Shown here: positions 55,946-64,000 of the stretch, piece after piece
Numbering within the stretch: position 1 is the first letter of the stretch
Layout of the letters: each line of letters opens with the position of its first letter
NCBI GenBank assembly: GCA_029891385.1
Contig: CM057224.1
Location: 36,461,005-36,525,004, forward strand
Direction of reading: 5' to 3'
Length of the DNA stretch: 64,000 bases
Source: Erythroxylum novogranatense
Taxonomy: Eukaryota > Streptophyta > Magnoliopsida > Malpighiales > Erythroxylaceae
Program-made: the position numbers and the translations under genes
The notes under the pieces: generated by a model
What the model was told of the DNA's origin: nothing
Seen by the model: the letters and a program-made list of their open reading frames with translations, nothing else
Databases searched by the model: none

Positions 55946-57186
55946 ACCCTAAAAAATTCATAAATTTTAGTGTCTATCCCATCAATATACTAATAGGGAT
56001 TGTTATAAGAAAAAGAATAGTTTATCTGAATTGAAATATTGAATTTCTCTTTGTTGTTCTTTTCTTCTTCCGCAACGACTACCTCTTTTTTTATAGCTTC
56101 TCCAATTGCTTCATCAATTAGCTCCTCTTCACTCTTTAAGGTGGTTGCCATGTTATATTCCTTAGAATCATACACTATGTTGCTAGGTAATGATCTTTGA
56201 TATCTCTCGACTACTAAATGACTAGTTAACCAATCTAGTTCTTATATTATAGATTGAAGTCTTTGGGTGTTAGAATCGAGCTTTAAAACTGGATATAGAT
56301 TATATTATTACTTCTTTAAAGGCTAATTTCTTCTCTTGTTGTTACTCATAGTATCTAGATGGAGGTGGCATTTAAATTTCCCAGTTATCCAATGAAAAAT
56401 TCAAACGAGATAAGACTATATATTATAAGACCTCCTCAGATCTCGCGTATCAGGAAAACTTTCACTGGGTTGTCGTTGTTGTTGTTGTAGATTATATGTA
56501 TTGTTATAGTGATGTGTCTAAAGTTGCTAGCAGTAATCTAGTAGTCAACTTATTCAATTGCCTTGGCAAAGTAATTTCTAACTTGACTAACATTATTACT
56601 ATGCTTTCACGCACATGAATCACAACATAATGCTTGTGCAAGTTCCGTTAGTATAATTAGGTTATCAATTTAAGCTTAAAAGCCTCCAACAAAGCTACCA
56701 TATTGAGTAAATCATCTTCATAGAGTATATATACAGTAGAACCTCTTTAAATTGATACTCGGTAAATTAATAAACTCTCTAAAATAATATTTTTCTCCTG
56801 TCCCAACTTGAGCCAGTTGAAAATTTAACAAATTTTGATAAGATAATAAGATAATATATTTTCAAAATACCCTATGTAAATATAAGGTCCCATTAATATC
56901 ATAAATTAATAATTATATAAACTTACACAAATATAATTAAAACAATTTAGTGAAATATGATTCTAGTGTTGTTTATACCTTGACTAACTTTCAAACATGT
57001 AGTTAAAACAACATCAAGCACAAAATATATATAATGTCATCTTTATATAATGCAGACCATTGCAAAATGTTTAAACTTACAATTAAGTGGGAAGCCAATA
57101 ATGTATCTCGTTGCCATATTACTAATAGGAGGAGATATCATTTTGTAACCTTACACAATCTATATAGTTCTATAATCTCCATCCAT
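55946..57186. other. Stretch between elements; one possible MITE end
   Basis: No gene was identified. A minus-strand Glu/Lys-rich frame (56175-55990) and a CAA/TTG run near 56470 hint at old element coding, but I cannot name it. Confidence 0.4.
56734..56840 (+). mobile_element. Possible pogo/Emigrant-like MITE end
   Basis: After a TA dinucleotide, CAGTAGAACCTCTTTAAATT and the following GATACTCGGTAAATTAATAA closely resemble the inverted-repeat end of plant Emigrant/Lemi (pogo) elements. No matching right end was found within the next 350 bp, so it is a fragment at best. Confidence 0.4.
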
Positions 57187-57191
57187 ATTAA

Positions 57192-58800
57192 TGTTAGTAG
57201 TGTGCCTTAGGCCAATGGATATTTGTGATTCATGTATTAACATTATGACTCGTTAATAATATATTATGAGGTATTCCTTTCATATATACATGTATTTCAT
57301 TTATGTAATGTGATTTACATTCCATGAATAGTATTAAACTTATGTCATCAAGTATGTGGCTTGATAGTAAAACCATAAGCGTTATAACACTATTCTAGAC
57401 TGTCCCTGGTCGATCATTATTGGTGGAACAATAATGAATTAAGACTAGTATGTGTTCTGATTGATGATCACGTTTTACTGATCATGGATATGAGATATCA
57501 AATCATAAACATAGATATATGTTAGAGAACATATATTGGACCGACCCACATAAAGAATACTACATGATTTTATGTCATTAGTGATTCTTAATATAGTTTG
57601 ACTTTAGTCCTTTGACCTGAAGTCATCATGGTTCCCTACATGAGGAATTCGGTGTTTTGATATTAAACTAAGTTATTTTTAACCGAATAACAAGTAGTCT
57701 TATGTTGGACATCAAATGAATCATGCGGAGGGATGTGAATGACGTAGATGGGATTTGTACCTCTCTTAAATGAGAGAGATATCATTTGGGCCTCTTGACA
57801 AGTGTGACTGAAGAAATGCATGGTCGTGCTCAAATTAATTGATGAAGAGTCATCAATGTCATTTGTTATAAATCAATTAACTTGGGGATCAAGAAACTAT
57901 GATTAATCAAAGGTTGACATGTACCATGCCTTGTGATTAATCTTGATATCGTGTTACAAAAGGACTGAGCTTATAACCATAGTTTGAGGTTAACACAGAC
58001 GCAGACGCAAATACAAAAGCAGACGTAGACGCAGACGCAAATGCAAAAGCAGACACAGACGCAGACGCAGACGCAAATACAGACGCAGACGCAAATGCAA
58101 ATACAGACGCAGACGCAAATGTAAAAGCAGACGCAGACGCAGATGCAGAAAAGAAGCAGACGCAAGAGTCAGTTCGAGTTAGTTACAGAACTCAACTGAT
58201 TAACCGTTTCTTTAAAGATTCAAGATTAAAAGATTCAAGAATCAAGAAGCAGTTGGAGACGAAGGCTATAAATACAAGTCGAAGTCAAAGATTGCAAAGT
58301 TACAGAAAGTTACATAACATTCACAAAAAGCTTACAGATACTTACACGAAATAGCGAGAAAAATTACTACGTGCAAAAGTGATTTAGCTTAGTGCTATTT
58401 TTCTGTAACAAAGTGTTCAAATATTTTTCTGAGAAGAAAAGTTGTACAGATAGCCTGCAGAGGTTAAGTGTGAAAGAATACTGATTGTAGAGACCTGAAG
58501 AGGCTCGTGGAAAGAATACTTGTAACGATTGAAGAGATAGTGAAATCTCAGAAGAAACTCTGAGGACTGGATGTAGCCCACGGTTTGGGGTGAACCAGGA
58601 TAAATCTTCGTGTCTACCACTCTTACTCTCTATCTCTATTTCAGTTTCAAATCTTATCATTACTTAGTTTTTATACATATAGTATTGAAAAGTTTGATCA
58701 TTCGGAATTTATAAAAATTCTGTAAAGAATTTTATTTCAAACAAATAGTTCTGAAAATATTTATAAAAAAGGGAATACACAATTCAACCCCCCCTTCTCG
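57192..58800 (+). repeat. 5' LTR of the 57192 Copia (right limit approximate)
   Basis: The first about 490 bp are matched by the partial 3' LTR at 63571-64000. The right end is a guess: a C-rich block (CAACCCCCCCTTCTCG, near 58790) is like the ends of some Copia LTRs, and a TATA-like CTATAAATAC at 58266-58275 would be the promoter. Confidence 0.55.
58000..58160. repeat. Hexamer array (GCAGAC/GCAAAT)n
   Basis: About 26 tandem 6-mers of the type GCAGAC, GCAAAT and GCAAAA, imperfect, inside the LTR and just left of its promoter region. Confidence 0.85.
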
Positions 58801-59109
58801 TGCATTCTAATATCGTTTTCTAAGTGTTGTATTAACGTGTGATTCACTTCAGTGTTCACGATTTTGGCTTCTGTATAATCGAAAATATGCATGTTTGGAT
58901 TACATGTACTCACGATTTTTGGTTGCGTGATACGAAAGTGTTTTTATTTCATGCATGTTCTTTTCGGATCTGTTGATTATCTTGGTACTGATGAGAATAT
59001 ATGACAAGCATGAAGGGTTTGACCAAAAAGTGGTGGCTGCTAAGGTTTCCACCATGTAAGACATGGATGTGGAATAGGAAACCGCAAGTATCCATGTTGG
59101 ACAAGGATA

Positions 59110-59620
59110 CTCCAGTCGACTATCATCTCTTCCAGTCGACTAGAAGCGTTCCAGTCGACTGATCGGAGAGCAGAGATGAGTGTTTCAACAAAAACGTTTG
59201 TTTCAGTCAACTGACATTGGTTCCAGTCGACTAGCACAAGTCGACCAGTCGACTATCATCTCTTCCAATGACTAAGAAGCGTTCGATCGATCGGAGAGCG
59301 GAGATGAGTGTTTCAGCAAAAACGTTTGTTCCAGTCGACTAACATTGGTTCCAATCGACTAGCAAAAATCGACCAGTCGACTATCATCTCTTCCAGTCGA
59401 CTAGCATAAGTCGACTATCATCTCTTCCAATCATTAGAAGCATTCGATCGTTGATCGATCGAGAGCGAGATGAGTGTTTCAGCAAAAACGTTTGTTCCAG
59501 TCGACTAACATTGGTTCCAGTCGACTAGCACAAGTCGACCAGTCGACTATCATCTCTTCCAGTCTACTAGCACAAGTTGACCAGTCGACTATCATCTCTT
59601 CCAGTCGACTAACAAGCCCA
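59110..59620. repeat. CAGTCGACT minisatellite
   Basis: About fifteen or more copies of CAGTCGACT (palindromic core GTCGAC) or close variants, spaced by TATCATCTCTTC, AGCACAAG or AACATTGGTTC. A higher-order unit of roughly 180 bp (containing GAGATGAGTGTTTCA and AAAAACGTTTGTT) repeats about 2.5 times. Confidence 0.85.
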
Positions 59621-60306
59621 GCAAGGGGCGGCTTCCCCTACGCTTGTTTGTTCGTTACGTGTTATATATTCTGGGTGATGTTACATGTGTTTATTTATAT
59701 TTTTTTGAATATTTATATTCATGTGTAAGTTACTATTCTATACTTCTAATATATATATACTCAAGTATGTTGTAGTATAGGATTAGAAGTAGCATAGTAC
59801 AAACACCCTTACTAATAGGATTAGTAGCCTTCATAATGTACTAAGAACGACCCTCTTCATAATTTTAAGTTTATATGTCTTCCATAAATCTTTACCAATG
59901 CTTATCTCTAGATTATCCTTATGTAGGTTTTTGCCAAAGCAAGGCATGTAAGGATCATCTAGGGAAGACATTTGAATAATGGTGCTATTCATAGGTAAAG
60001 TATGGTTAAAATTAACTAAGCTATCAAAACGGTTTTGGGCTTAGGGCATAAGATTGGGTTTTTACATACATGCAGTACATAAGATGTATTTTAACATAAA
60101 CCCATCAAGAGTTACATGTGATGTAATTGAAAAGAGTTTTCTACCTAAATAACTAAGTCTTGAGTGTTAAGCCAAAGCTTTCTTAGGACTTAGTGAAATA
60201 TGGATCTTGTTTCTCCCATTCTTCAATTGAGGGTTATTTATTTGAGTGGGAGCTAATACCTCTTAATAATAAGAATGTTGACCCTTATTGCATAATTTTG
60301 TAGATT

Positions 60307-60996
60307 ATGGCTACTCCATCCACCAACCATTCCATACGATCTATCCTAGAGAAAGAAAAACTTAATGGAACAAATTTCCTAAATTGGTATAGGAACTTGA
60401 GAATTGTTCTCAAGCAAGAAAGAAAGCTTTATGTCTTAGAAGAGCCCATCCCTGAGGAACCACCAGCAATTGCACCTAAGGCTCAAAAGGATGCTTACAC
60501 GAAGCATATCAATGACTCTACGGATGCGTCATGCCTTATGTTAGGCGTCATGATCTCTGACCTTCAAAAGGATTTAAAGGAAATGGAGGCCTATGACATG
60601 CTTGCTCAACTAAAAACTATGTTTCAAGAGCAAGCACGCCAAGAGAGGTTTAGAACCACTAAGGCATTGAATTCATGCAAGATGACTCCTGGCACACCCA
60701 TGAGTGCTCATGTTCTCAAGATGAAGAGTTACATTCATCATCTTGAGAAATTAGGTGCACCTGTTAGTCAAGAATTGGCAACTGATCTTATTCTAGCATC
60801 TTTGACTGATGAATATGATCAGTTCATTCTTAAATACAACATGCATAATATGGAGAAGTCCATTGATGAATTGCATGGGATGCTGAAAACTACTGAAGAT
60901 AACTTAAAGGGAAAGGTTAAGACCACCAATGAAGTTCTTGTGGTTCAAAAAGAAAAAAAAATTCAAGAAGAAGGGCACAGCAAAGGACAAAGGTAA
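60307..60996 (+). CDS. Copia gag (229 codons, then frameshift)
   Basis: ATG at 60307; MATPSTNHSIRSILEKEKLN and NFLNWYRNLRIVLKQERKLY at residues 1-45, then the UBN2-type capsid body (MFQEQARQERFRTTKALNSC, then SAHVLKMKSYIHHLEKLG). It is the structural protein of a Copia element and forms the particle around its RNA. The body is uninterrupted. The frame leaves the expected path in a run of nine A at 60953-60961; one frame over, the zinc knuckle continues. So the capsid could still be made, but without the knuckle. Confidence 0.9.
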   Translation: MATPSTNHSIRSILEKEKLNGTNFLNWYRNLRIVLKQERKLYVLEEPIPEEPPAIAPKAQKDAYTKHINDSTDASCLMLGVMISDLQKDLKEMEAYDMLAQLKTMFQEQARQERFRTTKALNSCKMTPGTPMSAHVLKMKSYIHHLEKLGAPVSQELATDLILASLTDEYDQFILKYNMHNMEKSIDELHGMLKTTEDNLKGKVKTTNEVLVVQKEKKIQEEGHSKGQR

Positions 60997-61140
60997 AGTG
61001 CCCAAGTCTAAACCCAAGCCCAAGCCTGCAGCTAAGACTAAGGCACCCGAGGAGAGAGTTTGTTTTCACTGCAATGAACCTGGTCATTGGAAAAGGAACT
61101 GCAAACTCTATTTGGAAGAGCTGAAAGAGAGGTTATTTGT
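60953..61140 (+). pseudogene. gag zinc knuckle in a shifted frame
   Basis: After the A9 run the shifted frame has a Lys/Pro-rich stretch (KSKPKPKPAAKTKAP) and CFHCNEPGHWKRNC, a perfect C-x2-C-x4-H-x4-C knuckle, then YLEELKER. It stops near 61150 at the deletion joint. Confidence 0.85.
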
Positions 61141-61586
61141 ATTTCATTAATTTTTCAGATGACTTCAGAAGATATGGGTATGTCTATTTAATGAAGCACA
61201 AATCTGAATCTTTTGAAAAGTTCAAACAGTATAAGAATGAAGTACAAAATCAGCTTGGCAAGACAATTAAAATCCTTCAATCTGATCGAGGAGGTGAATA
61301 CTTAAGCCAAGAGTTTGATGATTATCTTAAGGATTGTAGAATTGCTTCACAATTGACTCCTCCAGGAACTCCTCAATGGAATGGTGTTTCTGAAAGGAGA
61401 AATCGAACTCTATTAGATATGGTTCGATCAATGATGAGTCAAACTGATCTTTCAAAATATTTCTGGGGCTATGCTTTAGAAACAGCAGCATTCATATTGA
61501 ACTGTATTCCTTCAAAGGTTGTAGAAAATACACCTTATGAGATATGGACAGGGAAGCATCCCAATTTATCTTTTCTAAAGATTTAG
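61137..61586 (+). pseudogene. Integrase of the 57192 Copia
   Basis: Opens with YFINFSDDFRRYGYVYLMKH, then LQSDRGGEYLSQEF (catalytic Asp), PPGTPQWNGVSERRNRTLLD (catalytic Glu) and TPYEIWTGKHPNLSFLK. The HHCC zinc region and protease that should come before it are missing. A TAG at 61584-61586 ends the frame where the family normally has a Trp. Confidence 0.9.
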
Positions 61587-62459
61587 GGTTGTGAAGCTTA
61601 TGTGAAGCGTCCAATTGCCGACAAGTTGGCACCCAAATCTGAAAAATGTTATTTTGTGGGATATCCTAAGGAAACTAAAGGATATTACTTTTACATCCCA
61701 GCAGAGAACAACGTGTTTGTTGCTCGAAATGGTTTTTTCTTAAAGAAGGAATTTGTTTCCAAAGGAAACAGTGGGAGTAAAGTACAACTAGAAGAAATTC
61801 AAGTTTCACAAAATGACATTGAGCCTGAAAAGGAGATTGAATCGAGCTCACAAGCTGTTGATGAGCAGTCTTTAACAACACAAGGCCTACGTAGATCTGA
61901 TAGGATTCGTCATGAGCCCGAGAGATATGGATTTCTCGTTACTGATGATGATAATGTGATGCTCATCGATCATAATAAGCCCACAACCTATCAAGAAGCT
62001 ATGGAAAGTCCAGAATCTACTAAATGGTTAAAGGCCATGAAAGCAGAGATGCAATCCATGTATGACAATCAAGTTTGGACTTTGATTGATCCGTCTGATG
62101 ACTTGAAGACCATTGGATGCAAATGGGTTTTCAAAAAGAAACTCAACATGGATGGAAATGTGCACACTTATAAAGCAAGACTTGTTGCTAAAGGTTATCG
62201 ACAAGTTCATGGAATTGATTATGATGAGACATTTTCTCCAGTGGTCATGATCAAATCTATTAGAATTCTTATTGCCATAGCTGCATACTACGATTATGAG
62301 ATATGGCAAATGGATGTCAAAACGGCTTTCCTTAATGGAAACTTACTTGAGGATGTATATATGATACAGCCTGAAGGTTTTGTCCATCCTAAGAATTCGG
62401 AAAATGTGTGCAAGCTTCAAAGATTCATTTATGGATTGAAGCAAGCATCAAGAAACTAG
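61587..62459 (+). pseudogene. Integrase C-terminus and RT palm of the 57192 Copia
   Basis: In the same frame after the TAG: KCYFVGYPKETKGYYFY, GLRRSDRIRHEPERYGF, KWLKAMKAEMQSMYDNQVWT, GCKWVFKKKLNMDG, KARLVAKGYRQVHGIDYDET, and QMDVKTAFLNGNL with the first catalytic Asp. It ends at TAG 62457-62459 in RN*N, where a Trp is expected. Confidence 0.9.
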
Positions 62460-63260
62460 AATCTTTGTTTTGATGAAGTTGTCAAAGAGTTTGGATTCAT
62501 CAAGAATGAAGATGAACCTTGTGTTTACAAAAAGGTTAGTGGGAGTGTTGTTGTCTTTTTAGCTTTATATGTTGATGACATACTACTCATTGGAAACGAT
62601 ATTCCAACCTTACAGAGTGTCAAGATTTGGTTAAGGAAACGTTTCTCAATGAAAAACTTAGGTGAGGCTGCCTATGTTTTAGGCATAAAGATCTATAGAG
62701 ATAGATCAAGAAAGCTTATAGGCCTAAGTCAGAGTACATACATTGATAAGATACTGAAAAGGTTTAGTATGCAAGATTCCAAGAGAGGATTCTTGCCAAT
62801 GTCACATGGAATCAAGCTTTCTAAGAAGGATTGTCCTACTTTAGGTAAAGAGCTTGAGCGCATGAGTAAGATTCCATATGCATCTGCAATTAGATCTATC
62901 ATATATGCCATGTTATGTACTCGACCAGATGTCTCATATTCTTTGAGCGTAACAAGTAGATACCAATCTAATTATGGTGAGAGTCACTGGATAACAGTTA
63001 AGAATATCCTTAAGTACTTGAGAAGAACTAAGGATATGTTCCTAGTCTATGGAGGACTTGAAGGAGAGCTCGTTGTAAATGGTTACACTGATGCTGGTTT
63101 TCAGTCTGACATGGATGATTTTAGATCGCAATCAGGTTTTGTGTTATGTTTGAATGGAGGTGCAATGAGCTGGAAAAGTTGAAAGCAAGACATCATTGTC
63201 GATTCTACAACCGGTCGAGTACATTCTCATTTCGGATGCATTAAGGAAGTCAGATAGATC
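62460..63260 (+). pseudogene. RT catalytic region and RNase H of the 57192 Copia
   Basis: The frame continues with LCFDEVVKEFGFIKNEDEPC, LALYVDDILLIGNDI (catalytic YVDD), MKNLGEAAYVLGIKIYRDRS, TRPDVSYSLSVTSRYQSN and GYTDAGFQSDMDDFRSQSGF (RNase H). A TGA at 63180-63182 breaks the frame in SWKS*KQ. The later motif expected around A-E-Y is not intact. Three single-base stops in an otherwise well-preserved frame suggest recent decay, mostly by C-to-T or G-to-A change. Confidence 0.88.
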
Positions 63261-63570
63261 GTAAGTTCATAATCGAGCTTGAGTTGTTCTAGCATTGCAA
63301 GTCCTATAGACCTTTATTGTGATAATAATGGGGCTATAGCGACAAAGCTAAGGAACCAAACTCGCATCATAGATCCAAACACATACTCAGACGTTTCCAT
63401 CTGATTAGAGAGATCATTGGGAGAGGAGACGTGAAGATATGCAAAGTGGGCACAAATGACAACATTGCCGATCCACTTACTAAACCTCTTCCACAACCTA
63501 AATATGAGAGTCATACAAGGTCTATGGGTATTAGATATCTGACCGATTAGGCCTAGTGCAAGTGGGAGAT

Positions 63571-64000
63571 TGTTAGTAGTGTGCCCTAGGCTAATGGATA
63601 TTTGTGATTCATGTATTAACATTATGACTTGTTAATAATATATTATGAGGTATTCCTTTCATATATGCATGTATTTCATTTAAGTAATGTGATTTACATT
63701 CCATAAATAGTATTAGACTTATGTCATCAAGTATGTGACTTGATAGTAAAACCATAAGCGTTATAACACTATTCTAGACTGTCCCTGGTCGATCATTATT
63801 GGTGGAACAATAATGAATTAAGACTAGTATGTGTTCTGATTGATGATCACGTTTTACTGATCATGGATATGAGATATCAAATCATAAACATAGATATATG
63901 TTAGAGAACATATATTGGACCGACCCACATAAAGAATACTACATGGTTTCATGTCATTAGTGATTCTTAATATGGTTTGACTTTAGTCCTTTGACCTAAA
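63571..64000 (+). repeat. 3' LTR of the 57192 Copia (partial)
   Basis: Starts TGTTAGTAGTGTGCCC right after AAGTGGGAGAT and follows the 5' LTR base for base with few changes to the end of the window. Confidence 0.9.

Larger units (their letters stand above)
57192..64000 (+). mobile_element. Copia retrotransposon with gag and pol but no protease (right end cut by the window)
   Basis: The 5' LTR starts TGTTAGTAGTGTGCC at 57192; the same sequence restarts at 63571 as the 3' LTR and runs off the window. The 3' LTR follows a purine tract AAGTGGGAGAT. gag (60307), zinc knuckle, integrase, RT and RNase H follow in Copia order, but protease and the GAG-pre-integrase region are missing at about 61135. 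Stops and a frameshift break pol. A CAGTCGAC minisatellite (59110-59620) lies between LTR and gag. No clear primer-binding site was found; TTGGTACTGATGAG near 58983 might be a worn one. Confidence 0.88.

Noticed and set aside
57971..58165. Minus-strand Cys/Val-rich frame
   Set aside because: It is the translation of the hexamer array; no real protein has such an alternating pattern here and it lies within an LTR.
59040..59237. Frames with repeated VDW/STIISSS peptides
   Set aside because: They only translate the CAGTCGACT minisatellite.
59110..59620. CRISPR array
   Set aside because: Repeats are short palindromes with spacers that themselves repeat, in a plant retrotransposon leader.
1..64000. 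tRNA, rRNA or other structural RNA genes
   Set aside because: None recognised by eye on either strand; short or diverged ones could be missed.

Overview
The window is nuclear DNA from a flowering plant, most likely a eudicot. The protein families, the GT..AG introns, the AT-rich intergenic DNA and the transposon types (Copia, large-LTR Gypsy-like, hAT, CACTA) all point that way; the species cannot be told. Only the first 8 kb looks like ordinary gene space; the rest is mostly a transposon nest.

Gene space (1-8 kb): an EDR2-type gene runs on the minus strand. Its first two coding exons (46 + 25 codons, PH-domain start) are at 2573-2436 and 2325-2251. Exon 3 is not in the window; intron 2 runs at least 2.2 kb and meets a Copia retrotransposon (minus strand) at 1-155. 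Across an AT-rich intergenic stretch, a two-exon DUF716/TMEM45-type membrane protein gene (6131-6477 joined to 7318-7795, 274 aa) reads in the plus direction and looks intact.

Transposon nest (8.9-64 kb), left to right: (a) 8945-14468, a short coding-dead Copia derivative with 404-bp LTRs and TSD TCTTC, interrupted by a 3.8-kb solo LTR (10233-14026, TSD GTGGT). (b) 15270-33936, fragments in order of an old minus-strand Copia (RNase H, RT, IN, gag) split by later arrivals: an inverted LTR pair, another Copia pol fragment, a hAT element (17515-20770), an AT-rich minisatellite, a CACTA element (21872-23313, TSD ATT), a LINE RNase H end, and a complete but decayed Copia (25537-31756, TSD TCATC) that itself carries a second, inverted CACTA (29472-30941, TSD TCC). 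(c) 34416-37724, a different CACTA (TSD TTG) holding an exon of a mitochondrial-type ribosomal protein S13 gene. (d) 37978-41201, a hAT element with an almost complete transposase. (e) 42934-45140, a 2.2-kb solo LTR (minus). (f) 47037-55940, an element with two LTRs of about 4.15 kb around only 600 bp of non-coding interior, TSD ATAAC. (g) 57192 to the right edge, a Copia with gag and pol but no protease.

Nothing here acts as an operon or pathway. The most unusual items are the giant-LTR element with a second primer-binding site inside each LTR, and the CACTA element carrying an S13 fragment. All identifications come from reading motifs and repeat ends by eye; no database search was possible.
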